Assembly: GCA_009746045.1 (NCBI GenBank)
Contig: RPFO01000104.1
Span: 1 to 62,000 of the forward strand
Length of the DNA stretch: 62,000 bases
Source of the DNA: Mesostigma viride
Taxonomy: Eukaryota > Streptophyta > Mesostigmatophyceae > Mesostigmatales > Mesostigmataceae
Direction: 5' to 3'
The notes beneath the pieces were generated by a model. The model worked only from the letters and a program-made list of their open reading frames with translations, was not told where the DNA came from and did no database searches. The stretch's first letter is position 1. Each line of letters opens with the position of its first letter. Positions 20,521 through 31,619 of the stretch are shown here, piece by piece. The position numbers were made by a program, and so were the translations under genes.

Positions 20521-20745
20521 GTGTTTTTTAAAAGCGATACATCGCGTTGTAGGGTTAGAATGCGATGTATCGCGTTGTAATCTGACACGTGGCAGACCCA
20601 GTAGATACGAGATTTTCAGTCTGAAACTCGGTGGACGGACTCCTTACATCCCGTAGAATTCAAGAAAAAAATCCTGGTATTTTTTCGATGTTTTTTGTGA
20701 CAGCTGCAAACAAATCGCCATGCGTCCAGGAATAGTTGTCTCACT
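20521..20745 (+). mobile_element. Diverged solo end of a CCCGTG/TTAA-type element
   Basis: Starts CCCGTGTTTTTTAAAAGCGA and continues with the same paired AACGCGAT palindromes, CTGACACGTGGCA and GACAGCTGCAAACAAAT blocks seen at 21031 and 26171, but more diverged. The four bases before it are GGAA, not TTAA. It ends against an inverted LINE 3' tail at about 20755-20800. Confidence 0.7.
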
Positions 20746-20782
20746 TCATAAAGTTAAATAATTATTAAAGAACATACCTCCG

Positions 20783-21022
20783 TTGGGAGCGTATGAAACA
20801 CATGCCGCTGTGGCCGAGCGCGACAAGTTTGCCTCCTACGGCAATGTGGTTGTCTCTTTGATGTGGGGCCCTACCGGGTCATCCCCTTTGTCCTTGAGGA
20901 GTTCGGGGCCAATGGCGGAGTTTTTTCACGAGCGCTGCCAGCGGCAGGAAGACCGCCTCGACCTCGAGGGTCAGACTGCCCCCTGGTCTGCACGGACATT
21001 AATTAGTCTAGTAATTAATTAG
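20783..21022 (+). pseudogene. LINE fragment, C-terminal part of PD-(D/E)XK-like domain
   Basis: A truncated, frameshifted copy of the domain seen whole at 51302-51868. Shared pieces are ERDKFASYGNV, a FF..RCQRQEDRLDLEGQ block and APWSART. It is preceded at about 20770 by a LINE 3' end in reverse orientation (CTCCGTTGGGAG). Confidence 0.7.
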
Positions 21023-21810
21023 TTAATTAACCCGTGTTTTTTTACAACGCGATACATCGCGTTGTAGGGTTAGAACGCGATGTATCGCGTTGTAATCTGA
21101 CACGTGGCAAACCTATTAAACATGCGATTTTTGGTCTGAAACTTTCAAAATAGGTCAGAAACATCTCATAGAAATCAAGAAAAAATCCTGGTATTTTTGG
21201 TATTTTTTTTGTGACAGCTGCAAACAAATATGTACCACTGAAATCAGGCATTTTCGCGGGACGAAGGTGAAGACGACGGCGATGGCGGCAGGTAGATCTC
21301 GCCAGTTTTCGCGCGAATTTCAGTGGCTGTTGGGTAGCACGACCATGATGATGCGTTCAAAGGTTGATAATTAGGTTTCTACGAGTTTGTCGAGGTACTG
21401 GGGCAAAGGAAACGTAGTTTTTCCCAGTTTCTCACCCAACTTTCATGCGGAAACCCTGGAAACCGGCATACATATTATTACGTCAAGACTCGGGTCTGCT
21501 GCGGCACCATGCTTGGTATTTCCACGGTGTTTCGACTTCTTAACACATGTTTATTCATTCCGAACGCCCGGACTCTCGGCTAAACCGAGATTTGTGCAGA
21601 CTTTTATTGGGTAGCTCCGGGCATGATGGTGCCTGTACTGAGCTGGTGCATGTACTGAGCCACGAGCCACGAGCCACGAGGTAGCCATGGCTGACGGCGG
21701 AGCTCATAACTTTCACGTTTGAGCCCCAAATTCAGCTGTGAATATCACTATCGCTTCGTCTTTCTAAGACGCACATGCTGATATAATTTTCCGAATCTAA
21801 CACGCAATAT

Positions 21811-23157
21811 ATGACGAGCAAACGTCCTTTGACGCAACGCAGTTTGGCGGATGCGCTCGCCCATGAAAATGCGGCAGCTGCGGCTGCAGCTTCGCCATCA
21901 GGTCCGGTAGACAGCGGTGACACTAGTCGTGCACTGGTGGCCACCCAGCAACCTCCCGGGCTTAATGCCTCGCCATCGGCATCGCCTGACCCGAAACGCA
22001 CCCGCCCAGCCGACAAAACAGGATGGTCCCGCCCCTCGGAACCGCGCTTTCGGCCCCACCCTTTCAAGGTCGATGATCACGACTGGAACAACCTGTCTCC
22101 TTACGATGCTATGGACTGCATCTTCTACGGGGACTACGCCTCGCTTTACGACCTGTGCCTCCATCTTTACGACCAAGGTCGCCTCATCGGCAGCAACGGC
22201 AGCCGCTGGCAAACCCACGGCGCCCTGCTTGGCTGCCCCCGCCCCCAGCTCCAGCACACCATCCTCAACTCCCTTCTCGAGCGCTCTGACGACGAGATCT
22301 GGGCTCCATCCATCTCCGCCCCCACCCTCCGTTCCATCCTCACGGAAGCCTTTCAGCAGCACGTGACCCCCCTTGCTGCTGACGTCGCAGCAATGGGTGG
22401 CACGCTGGCTGCTGAACTTCCTCACATTTCCGCCGCTGCCGCCTCCACCTCCACTGCCATTTCCGCCTCCACTGCCGACATCAAAGCCCAGCTCCTCGAC
22501 CTCGACCAACGCCTTCAAGCCACCGCCAACGCCCTTGAGAGCTTGCATGACACCGCCGGCCTCACCGCCCAGGCGGTGAAGGACATCGCCGCCCAGCCGG
22601 CGTCTGCTGGCCCGGCCGGCGATGCTCCCTCCACCTGGGCGGACTTGCTTAAGCAGCACACCACCTCCACCACCTCCACCATCTCGGCACAACTCAAGCA
22701 ACAAGCCCTCGACCTTCGCGAGGAAACCGACATCGCCCGGCGCAGCCACAATGTCATCGTCAAGCACTTCGACCAGCCGGCAGGTGAGACCTCCACGACC
22801 CTTCTTGAGGCATTTAAGCGCGACATTCTTGCCCCCATGCTACTCACTGGTGAGCTGGACATGTCGGCTGTCCGCCTCCCCCGCGCGCGGGGGAAGGCTG
22901 GCCCGGCACCCGTGCTCCTCACCTTTAAGTACATGGCGGACAAGCTGTCGTTCCTTAAATGCCGCAAGAAGCTCTCGAGGACTCGCTTCACGCTGGACGA
23001 CGACTTGACCCTGGCCCAGCAACAGCGGCGACGCGAGCTATGGCCGGCCTACCTTCAGCTCCGGCACAGCGCAGGGGGGAAGCCGGTATACTGGAGGGGG
23101 GCGGTCATCCACGTTGACCACAAGCCCTGGCAGCCCCCTCCTGCCACCCCAGACTAG
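21811..23157 (+). CDS. LINE ORF1 protein (L1 ORF1p-like), 448 aa, intact
   Basis: In L1-type LINEs this protein coats the element RNA and acts as a chaperone. Residues 1-80 are Ala/Ser/Pro-rich and disordered. About 200-310 is Ala/Gln/Leu-rich and heptad-like, a possible coiled coil. About 315-440 matches the C-terminal region of L1-like ORF1 proteins: LTFKYMADKLSFLKCRKKL, then TLDDDLTLAQQQRRRELWP and KPVYWRGAVIHVDHKPWQ. Paralogues in this window are at 24960-25306 (fragment), 26071-26170, 49170-49530, 53308-54778 and 55281-56644. This is the only copy free of frameshifts. The start at 21811 (MTSKRP) is supported by the same start in the 53308 copy. Confidence 0.8.
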   Translation: MTSKRPLTQRSLADALAHENAAAAAAASPSGPVDSGDTSRALVATQQPPGLNASPSASPDPKRTRPADKTGWSRPSEPRFRPHPFKVDDHDWNNLSPYDAMDCIFYGDYASLYDLCLHLYDQGRLIGSNGSRWQTHGALLGCPRPQLQHTILNSLLERSDDEIWAPSISAPTLRSILTEAFQQHVTPLAADVAAMGGTLAAELPHISAAAASTSTAISASTADIKAQLLDLDQRLQATANALESLHDTAGLTAQAVKDIAAQPASAGPAGDAPSTWADLLKQHTTSTTSTISAQLKQQALDLREETDIARRSHNVIVKHFDQPAGETSTTLLEAFKRDILAPMLLTGELDMSAVRLPRARGKAGPAPVLLTFKYMADKLSFLKCRKKLSRTRFTLDDDLTLAQQQRRRELWPAYLQLRHSAGGKPVYWRGAVIHVDHKPWQPPPATPD

Positions 23158-23215
23158 GGAATTCATACCAGTAGTGTAGATTAGTCAGGCTTAGCCTAGC
23201 ATGTGGCCCACGCGC

Positions 23216-23598
23216 ATGTGCGCCCATAATGGCCCCCATGGATGTTGTCTACAGGATTTAGCCAAGCCCTGCCTATAACGGGACCCCCATGGATGTTGCA
23301 TTAAGAATTTCGCCATGCTATGCCATGCAGAGAGATGCTCTCTGTAGAGAAGCCATGTCCTAGCTCTTGTATAGCCATGATGATCTTCCCCACCTATGAC
23401 AGGCTCCCCTTCGCTGGGTGTTGCCTGAAACTCTGGGTGGTGCAGGTGCCCTAGTGCACCTAGAGCAAGTGTTGTTTACATTCCCACCCTTGCAGGAAGT
23501 AGCTTAGAATGTATGATAGGCCATATGCCCCTTCTCTGGGCTATGTGCTACATATACTCCCAACGGAGTTATGTTACAATTCAATTCAATTCAATTCA
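23216..23598 (+). promoter_or_regulatory. LINE 3' UTR with two conserved stem-loops and (AATTC)n tail
   Basis: Stem 1 is CAGAGAG-ATG-CTCTCTG (23328-23344). Stem 2 is AGGTGC...GCACCT (23444-23461). The end is CTCCCAACGGAG then ATGTTACAATTC repeats. The same layout recurs, with changed loops, at 25440-25755, 48831-49166, 56820-57148 and 57160-57460. This suggests the RNA structure recognised by the LINE enzyme. Confidence 0.7.
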
Positions 23599-23611
23599 AT
23601 GATGGTGCCTG

Positions 23612-24860
23612 CAAATAGCGTAAGGCGTGACCGTGGCTATTGCTACGGTATGCTGTATTTTCCTGGAAATGGCCTCTGCCACCGGCTCAATAGTGCTTGC
23701 AGGCGTAAGTATATCGTGTGGAGACGTCCGTCCTATAGTCAGCAAAATTGGTGCGAGAGGTCCCCAGTTCGATTCCGGTCGGTTTCATTTGCAGATCGCG
23801 TTTTCCGCGTTTTCCGCGGCCCGGCACTGAACGCAAAGGTTTTCACCTTTGCGGAGTGTCTGATCAGAATATCGTGTTTCTACCTAGTTTCTGCCAGTTT
23901 TCCACTTATTTCTACCGACCTCTGCCCAGCCTCTCTAAGACTGCCATCCTACTCGACGTTGCTTGCATGTCAGCCATAGCAGGTTGCAGTTGTGCAGTAT
24001 TTAGGTGCTGTATACGTCGTCAAGCCGTGCATATATCGTGAGGATTGGATGTTTGATGGTTTATACTGCGTTGATTGTGCAAGAAGATCAGCTAGGTGCC
24101 CATAATCATGGTGTATAATCATGTGTTGTTAGCATCTTGCCACCATTTGCTAGCATGCATTGCAGCGTCATCTTTGCCTGCATGTAAGCTCATGGAACAC
24201 TCAACCTATCCAAGCCTTGCATTACACGTGCCTCTTTCTTTCAGTATTGCACGCGTTATGGAATGAAAACTCAGCACCTCCGTTCCCACGAGGCATGTGC
24301 TCAACACGTTGTGAGAGTGGATGATGCTTTGGCTATGGCTGCCTGATTCAGTCATATTAGGTCATCCAGTCATGATGTTTGATGCATGTTTGATGCAGTA
24401 TAACTTATACATTACACCTATTTTCAACGTTTTGACCCTCCAAGCTCACTATGGCCCCGTTTATGGGGCTCGTGTCGTTGCGTAATGTTGTGGAGGGCTC
24501 TCATGTTTCCCACTGCGTTGTACTGCGTTGTAATTGTGATGCTAATGAAAAATAGCTCCAGTGGCCCAATGGGCCTGAGTTTTGTTTCACAGAGCCTGCA
24601 TATGTTGCCCATAGCTCGTGCAAGAAGCCAGATTTTTTTCATGAACCATTTGTGAATAAGCACATGACTTGTGACCTAGGGTCAAGAAATCGCGGTCATG
24701 GTCAGACCCCCCTGTATTCAAACCAGTGTATCTCTCTAATGAATAAGCATTTTGTAGGTCTGAGTAGCTCAAAAAATCCTTTGATTTATGGGCTTTCAGG
24801 AAAGTATATACATGACCATGAAAAAAAATTTTCCTTAGGTGCTATACGCGTTCTAAAAAA
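23612..24860. other. Interior of the TTAA element, no gene recognised
   Basis: Right-hand part of the 21031-24904 element beyond the nested LINE. Only short open frames without recognised similarity were seen. Confidence 0.5.
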
Positions 24861-24904
24861 AGCTTACAACGCGATATATCGCGTTCTAATTAAAAAAACA
24901 CGGG

Positions 24905-25755
24905 TTATTAATTAGGAACATGACTCCGTTGGGAGTACATGTGGCACATAGCCTTGTCCTTGATCGCATGGGCCTTACTGGTGAGATCGAGCTGGCCGCC
25001 CACCGCCTTCCCCGCGCGCGGGGTAAGGCAGGGCCGCCCCCGCTCCTTCTCACCTTTAAGACCCCGGCGGACAAGATTTCTTTTCTCAGACGCCGCAAGC
25101 GGCTCGAGAAGACTCTCTTCACCCTTGATGACGACTTGACCCTGGCGCAGCAACAACGGCGACGGGAGCTATGGCCGACCTACCACCAGCTCCGGCAGAC
25201 CAAGGCGGGGCAGCCGGTGTACTGGAAGGGGGCGGCCATCTACGTCGGCCACAAGCCCTGGCAGGCGACCCCCGCGGCCCCAGCGACTCCAGAAGCCCCA
25301 GCTTAGGGGAATACAGCAGTAGTAGTGTAGAATAGATAGACCGTGGCCATGTACATGTACGCCTCATAGAGGCCCTATTCCAGCTAAGCCACGCGCTTTA
25401 TGTAATCATGTACATGTGTGCCTATGATGAGCCACACTCCAGACGATGCCTAGTTTTATTTAGTAATGCTGTGCCCATGCAGAGAGCTTCTCTCTGCTGA
25501 GACGCCACGCTCTAGTTTTTGTATAGCCATGATGATCTTCCCCCTCACAGGCATGCTCCCCCCCTTACCCGGGCATAGCGTGATAGACCATGAGGGTGCG
25601 GGTGCCCTGGTGCACCTAGAGCAGGGGTAGCTTACATTCCCACCCTTGCATGAAGTAGCCTAGAATGTATTAAAAGCCATATGCCCCTTCTCAGGGCTAT
25701 GTGCTACATCTACTCCCAACGGAGTGATGTTGATAATTAATTAATTAATTAATTA
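24905..25755 (+). pseudogene. Truncated LINE: inverted 3' tail, ORF1 C-terminus, 3' UTR
   Basis: Begins with a LINE 3' end in reverse (TAATTAGGAACATGACTCCG, 24908-24952). It then runs forward from about 24953 through the ORF1 C-terminus (IELAAHRLPRARGKAG; TLDDDLTLAQQQRRRELWP; stop at 25306). A normal 3' UTR ends in (AATTA)n at about 25755. The tail is AATTA here and AATTC in the 23598 copy. 25756-26070 holds further LINE-like scraps. Confidence 0.75.
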
Positions 25756-26070
25756 ATAGCCCTGAGAAGGGGCATAGGGCCTTTTTTTAATTAGTCAATG
25801 TTAGGTTTAATTAGTCTCGTGTCCCCGTTGGGGGACCACGGAGCAATATGAATTCCCCAATTTGAGATAAAGTGGACGTCTCCCTTGTGGCATGCCTTTG
25901 CGCATGACACGCAAGTACTTACTTACTTACGTCTCCCTTCATAGTGGACGTCTCCCCAAGACGTCAAAATGTACATGTATTTCTGGCCTGCGCTGGTTGT
26001 CTCCTTAATTGATAGACACGTGACTGCGTCTCCTTGATGTATGTCCACAGCTAGTCTAAAATATGGGCCT

Positions 26071-26170
26071 CAATGTCGGCTGCCCGCCTTCCCCGCGCGC
26101 GGGGTAAGGAAGGCCCAGCCCCCGTGCTCCTCACCTTTAAGTACATGGCGGATAAGCTGTCGTTCCTTAA
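26071..26170 (+). pseudogene. LINE ORF1 fragment interrupted at TTAA
   Basis: Matches 22861-22958 of the intact ORF1 almost base for base (ATGTCGGCTG...GATAAGCTGTCGTTCC). It then breaks exactly at its TTAA (26167-26170), where a CCCGTG element begins. Confidence 0.85.
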
Positions 26171-26700
26171 CCCGTGTTTTTTTACAACGCGATACATCGC
26201 GTTGTAGGGTTAGAACGCGATGTATCGCGTTGTAATCTGACACGTGGCAAACCTATTAAACATGCGATTTTTGGTCTGAAACTTTCAACATAGGTCAGAA
26301 ACATCTCATAGAAATCAAGAAAAAATCCTGGTATTTTTGGTATTTTTTGTGACAGCTGCAAACAAATATGTACCACTGAAATCAGGCATTTTCGCGGGAC
26401 GAAGGTGAAGACGACGGCGATGGCGGCAGGTAGATCTCGCCAGTTTTCGCGCGAATATCAGTGGCTGTTGGGTGGCACGACCATGATGATGCGTTCTAAG
26501 GTTGATAATTAGGTTTCTACGAGTTTGTTGAGGTACTGGGAAAAAGGAAACGTAGTTTTTTCCAGTTTCTCACCCAACTTTCATGCGGAAACCCTGGAAA
26601 CCGGCATACATATTATTACGTCAAGACTCGGGTCTGCTCGGCGGCACCATGCTTGGTATTTCCATGGTGTTTCGACTTCTTAACACATGTTTATTCATTC
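26171..26700 (+). mobile_element. Second copy of the TTAA/CCCGTG element, left part
   Basis: Nearly identical to 21031-21560 over about 530 bp, including the AACGCGAT palindromes and CTGACACGTGGCAAACC, with scattered substitutions. It then passes into LINE ORF2 sequence at about 26700. The right end is missing, so this copy is truncated or was itself hit by a LINE. Confidence 0.8.
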
Positions 26701-28845
26701 CGACGCTCTGGAGGACTTTCCTGAAAAGGCGCGCCCACAAGCGCGCGGCAGCGGCGTTCGTCGACGCGCTGGACATCCCGGCCAGCCACGCCCAGCTGTT
26801 CGCTGCCGGCCCGGCATCGGCCCTTCGGCACCTCGCTGACAAGCTGCCCGCGGCCGGGGCCCTGCTGCCCCCCCGCCGCCCGCCCCGCTTCACCAGCCTG
26901 CACCGGCTCCCCGCCGTCATCCAGGCCCGGCAAGCCCTGCGCGACAACAGCGACCCCGCCCGCTACGCCCGCCTCAAAGCCGATTACCACTCGGCCATCC
27001 GGCAGGCGACCAAGGAGCAGGAGGACCTTCATGTCCGCGAGTACTTCGCCGACCTCAAGGACCAGCACGCCGGGCAAGTACGCCTGGACCCGCCTGCGTC
27101 ACGCCCAACGGCCCGCCGGCGGCGCGCAGCCGGCGCAGCGGACGCTCTCTGGCTCACCGCAGCAGCAGCTCGACCAGTGGTATTCCTCCCAGTCCCGGCT
27201 GCTCGGCGCCCCCCCGCCGCCTCCGCCGCTTGGCCCTCTGGCGGCCGCACGCCTGGCAGTAGCGCCTGCGGACGTCCCTGCGCCGCCCACGTCGCCCGTC
27301 GCTGAGCATGACTACACGTACCCAGCCCTGACGGAACCCCTGGCCGACCCCAACGAGCTCCCGCCGTTCACCGAGCTCGAGCTGAGCACCGCCGCCAAGC
27401 AACTCCGCTTCTACGCCGCCGTTGGACCTGACCAGCTCCCAGCCCCGGTGATTAAGCTGACGGCGCTCACGGGGTTCCTGCTTGACGTCTGCAACCGGAT
27501 CCTGCTTGCCGACGCGCCGCCGATTCCTGAGTGGCAGCACAGCTACCGTATTATGCTGTACAAAAACAAAGGTTCCCTTGACGACCCCGCCAACTACAGA
27601 GGAGTCTGCATCCAGAGCGCCGCACTCAAGTTGTTCATGCGCATGATCCTCAACCGCCTTCGTTCTGCTCTCGACTGTCACCTCGGGGAAAGTCAAATGG
27701 GCTTCCGTCCTGGGCGCAACACCGTCGTGGCCATCTTCGTCGCGCGTCGCCTCTTCGAGGAAATCGCTCTCCTGCAACCTGGTGAGTTTCCCGCCATCCT
27801 GATCTTCGTCGACTTCCTCAAGGCTTTTGATTCTGTCCTCTGGGACGCTCTATGGGCTGTACTTGCTCGCGCTCGCGTCCCCACTCCCCTGATTACCGTC
27901 ATCCGCACGCTGTATGAGGGGTCGACCACTTCGGTGCGCACTCAACACGGCATTACCCCGTCATGCCCACTGCAGACCGGCGTCTGGCAGGGTTGCGTCC
28001 TGTCGCCATACCTGTTTATTATTGTAGTGGATTATGTTATGCGCCAGGCACGTGCTCGCTTTGCTAGCATCACAGCCGTGCCCCTGGCCTAGTAGCGATC
28101 ACGAACGAGCTTGGGGAAGGGGGGCCGACTAACAAGCAGAATTTACTAGCTGACCTCATTTATGCCGACGACATCACGCTCATCGAGAAGCCGGAGTCTG
28201 CCCAACTTTGGCTGGACTGCCTGGCGCTCGAGGCTCCGGCGGTTGGTCTAGAAATCAGCCCCAAAACGGAGGCCCTGGCCCTCGGCATGGCAGGGCCCCC
28301 ACCCACACTCCGCCTCTTAGACGACACCGAGGTCAACTACCCTACTTCAGGCCGCTTCAAGCTGCTCGGCAGTTGGCTTCCCGACTGCGAGGACCGCCTG
28401 ACGACACGGATCGGCATGGCGTGGGCGCACCTCCATGACCACCGCCGCTGGTGGAGCAACCCCGCCCTACCCCGGATCGTCAAGCGTGACCTCTTCAAGG
28501 TCGTCATTCTGACGATCCTGACCTACGGCGCCGAGACCTGGACACTGACGCAGGAGCTAAAGCAACGACTCGACGGCAACGTCACCAAGATGCTGCGCCA
28601 GGCCCTTAACATCCCCTTTGGTTTGCACATTAGTAATGAGGATTTGTACGCTGATTTGCCCTATGTTTCCCACATTATTAGGCACAGGCGCCTGGGCCTA
28701 GCCGGGCACCTGGCCCGCACAGATCAGGTAGACACATCAGATAGACTAGCTGGCACCAAGCCCGCCCAGCCTGGGCGATATGTCCTCACCTGGCGTGCCC
28801 CAGGCCGGCGCGCGGCAGGGCCGCCACCCGTGGACTTTTCGTGAT
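26700..28845 (+). pseudogene. LINE ORF2 (reverse transcriptase), 5' truncated with frameshifts
   Basis: Reads in at least three segments: to about 27077 in one frame, 27075-28089 in a second, and about 28098-28842 in a third. The reverse transcriptase motifs are in order: YRIMLYKNKGSLDDPANYRG, QMGFRPGRNTV, ILIFVDFLKAFDSV (first catalytic Asp), LQTGVWQGCVLSPYLF, then LIYADDITLIE (catalytic YADD). It ends with the usual LINE C-terminal block (YGAETWTLTQELKQRLD; RRLGLAGHLARTDQ). No apurinic-type endonuclease domain precedes it. The gene is dead as it stands. The family is L1/RTE-like; the exact clade is uncertain. Confidence 0.85.
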
Positions 28846-29179
28846 AGACTCGGCATGGACATGTGCTACACTAGACGTGACGGACTCACACCCGGGCAGC
28901 CTCCTCACCTCCTGGTTTGTCTGTACGTAATATGGAGGCAGATGGTACGCAAGGATCGATGGGAAGTATAGTGATGAAGCCGGAGACCACCCCCAAGTCT
29001 GTGGAGGCTCCGCGTGTGACCGCTCATGGCATTCATAGCGATTCGGGCCGCGGTGCCCACACCCCTGTAACTAGGACCTAGATAGCTTACACCATCCATT
29101 CCATCCCATGTTCCCCTCCCACTGAGGACTTATGCTCACGTGACGCAGTCACGTGTCTATTAATTAATCCACTCTCACT

Positions 29180-29538
29180 CCCTTCTTTGGACTGCCATGC
29201 AGAACCTTGAGACGCGGTGGCAGAAGATTGTCAAGGCTCACACGCCAGCCCCTGCGGGCAAGGGCACCCCCCCCTAAGAGGAAGGGGCGTTTTGCTGAGT
29301 AGTATAGTTAGGATTCTCTATACTAGATAGCTTAGAGTTAGGGTAGTCCGATTACGCGGCTTCCTCCACTCCACCGGCCCATCCATCAAGGAATATGTGC
29401 TACATGATCTCCAGGAAAACGCCCCTTCCTCTTGGGGGGGGTGGCTTGCCCACAGGGGCTGCCGTGGGGCGGGCGTGTGAGCCTGGACAATCTTCTGCCA
29501 CCGCTTCTTGTTCTGCATGGCAGTCTAAAGAAGGGAGA
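29180..29538. repeat. Fold-back inverted repeat, arms about 115 bp
   Basis: 29180-29296 (CTTCTTTGGACTGCCATGCA... AGAGGAAGGGGCGTTTT) is repeated in reverse at 29412-29538 with some indels, around a 115-bp spacer. The arm encodes a peptide-like GGCAGAAGATTGT block in both orientations. Just left, 29137-29156 is a small inverted repeat CACGTGAC-GCA-GTCACGTG. Confidence 0.85.
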
Positions 29539-29904
29539 GGGAGTGGATGCCGGCGGTGTTCAAACTGAGCTGGGACCACTAGGTCGGCCAGCAACATCTC
29601 AGTGGATGTAGTTCGTGGCAGGTTCACCTAGCTTCCTGGGAATGTCCTTGGGGCAAGGCCAGGTCAAAATATGCCGCCCTGGTTGGCCAAGCTGCGCGCT
29701 AGCTGGGGCCGGCCGGCCAGACCAAGGGCGGTGTCGACCCGTGGCTGGTGCGAGCAAGATGTCCTACAAATGCTATCCTACGCTGCCTAATCTCGTCGAT
29801 CTGAAATACGAGGCATACCCTGATACAAAGACTCTAATGACCTACTACGCTTGGAAAACCCTACATTCAGGACCTGTCAGAGCATCCTGTAAACCGTGCC
29901 GTCT

Positions 29905-30022
29905 AGCTTAGCTGCCAGTATGTCCGTGAGTGCCCACGCCTCGGCGCCATACCGGTAAGCACCGTGAGTACGAGGACCTTGAAGAGCATGCGCTTGCGGT
30001 GGCCCTTCGAGCGCCAGTAGGT
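29905..30022 (-). pseudogene. LINE ORF2 C-terminal fragment, reversed
   Basis: The minus strand reads NTYWRSKGHRKRMLFKVLVL and then a broken YGAEAWALT-type block. This corresponds to the segment around 28430-28560 of the plus-strand copy. Confidence 0.6.
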
Positions 30023-30126
30023 GTTGAGCGAACGTGGGCGTCAAACGTAGGTGTTGTGCGCCCGTGCATAATGGCCCCCATGGATGATGCTTTCAGCATT
30101 TAGTCACGCCCTGCATGCCTACTATA

Positions 30127-30365
30127 CAGGGGCAGCTCACGTAGGTGGGACAGTGTTCCAACTCCGGTAGGTGGGACAAATTCAGCAAAGCGGGACATGT
30201 TCAGGTGTCCCACCTAACTGAAATTATGTCCCACCTTGTTGAATTTGGAAAAACATGGTGTCCCACCTACCGGCATTTGTGATACAGGTCTGTCTCACCT
30301 ACCCGAACTTGAAGCTGTGTCCCACCTAACTGTATGTTTCTATGTGTCCCACCTTCCTGAATGTA
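30127..30365. repeat. Subterminal GTGGGACA repeats, left end of the 18.7-kb element
   Basis: About eight GGTGGGACA or inverted TGTCCCACCT motifs, each followed by TTCA/TGAA-type sequence at 20-40 bp spacing. The first few read forward and the rest inverted. Confidence 0.85.
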
Positions 30366-30605
30366 GTGGCTACGCACATATGGGCTCTATGTGTCATACT
30401 CCTATGTATATGTTATACATACATGTCCCTATTACTCCTATGGGGCATGCTACCTATTCTGCACGTTTGCTCATGGCGTAGGGACACTTGATCTGTGTGC
30501 AACCGATAATACGCTGGAAATTAAATCAATCAAGTGCAAATATGGTAGTTCTTGCAGATTTGTATGACAACATTGTTATTGTTATATGATGCATGGGGGT
30601 GGGGT

Positions 30606-30780
30606 TAGAACCCCCCACCCCCACCCCACTTCACCCCACTTCACCCCACTTCACCCCACTTCACCCCACTTCACCCCACTTCACCCCACTTCACCCCACT
30701 TCACCCCACTTCCCACCCCCACCCCACCCCCACCCCACCCCCACCCCCACCCCACCCCCACCCCACCCCCACCCCCACCA
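30606..30780. repeat. (TTCACCCCAC)n then (CCCCAC)n tract
   Basis: About nine exact 10-bp TTCACCCCAC units followed by CCCCACCC repeats. Confidence 0.95.
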
Positions 30781-31619
30781 TATAACAACAACATAACAAC
30801 ACCACGATAAGAAATGACATCGTGGTGCAGTCGCCACCGCCATCATCAAGGAGACAACCTGCGCAGGCCAGAAATCGGGAGAATTCGGGCAATCATGTAC
30901 AAGACAACAGGCTCCAGGTCAGCCAAGCGCTCGTACGTGCGAAACTTGATGACTGGGTCTGCAATCGCCATAATCCAAGTGATGCACATGTACAACCACG
31001 TCATAACTCGGAAGCTTTGGATTAGGATCATAAAAGATTGACTCAAACAATTACCGTGCTAGCAAGATGTGGGCAAGAGAATGCATCCATGGTTGTTGTA
31101 ATGGTGTAAAAAGGGTGCCAGATTTTCAAGTAAGGAATCATGAATAACCATGCCGCACCTCATGGCCATGCATATACATGGTGGCAAAAAATTTCACATC
31201 ATCCACACGGCCATGTGTGTGCCTGCACGTGTATGGTTGTGAAAATTGACAGCATTTTTATTATGCACACGCCCATGTATGCATGATTGCCTATGACGTC
31301 CACGCAGGTATTAAAATTCACAAGGCCTCGCATTCGATCGTGCTTGCAAAAAACTGTCCATCAACACAATACGCCTAGCCTGCAGCCTGCATGTAGTGCA
31401 TGGTTGCACAAAACAGAACTACATGAACACAATGAATGAATGCGCAAACTTTGTGCCCACACTTGGAATTACCCCAAACTGAACAACGCGGTTATAATGC
31501 ACATGGCCTCACATTTACTCATGCGAAAACCCTTTAAGCATCAGCACAATGGCCATCATGGGGAACCCAGCAACGGGATTCGTGATTGGAAGGATTCTGA
31601 ATCACGCACCTGTGTTCAG

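Larger units (their letters stand above)
21636..23598 (+). mobile_element. ORF1-only (half) LINE with 13-bp target-site duplication
   Basis: Flanked by perfect ATGATGGTGCCTG at 21623-21635 and 23599-23611. It has a 5' UTR starting with GCCACGAG repeats and GCTGACGGCGG (shared with 53150 and 55110), one intact ORF1, and a 3' UTR ending in (AATTC)n. There is no reverse transcriptase between ORF1 and the 3' tail. Movement must therefore have used another element's enzyme. Confidence 0.88.
21031..24904. mobile_element. TTAA-inserted TIR element, 3.87 kb, carrying a nested LINE
   Basis: The left end CCCGTGTTTTTTTACAACGC (21031) and the right end, inverted (24904), share a 14-bp terminal repeat. 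Each has subterminal palindromes of the type AACGCGATACATCGCGTT. TTAA precedes the left end (21027-21030); TTAT follows the right end (24905-24908). TTAA target choice with CCC ends is the pattern of the piggyBac superfamily, but no transposase is visible. A retrotransposon sits inside at 21636-23598. That left and right belong to one element is likely but unproven. Confidence 0.6.
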
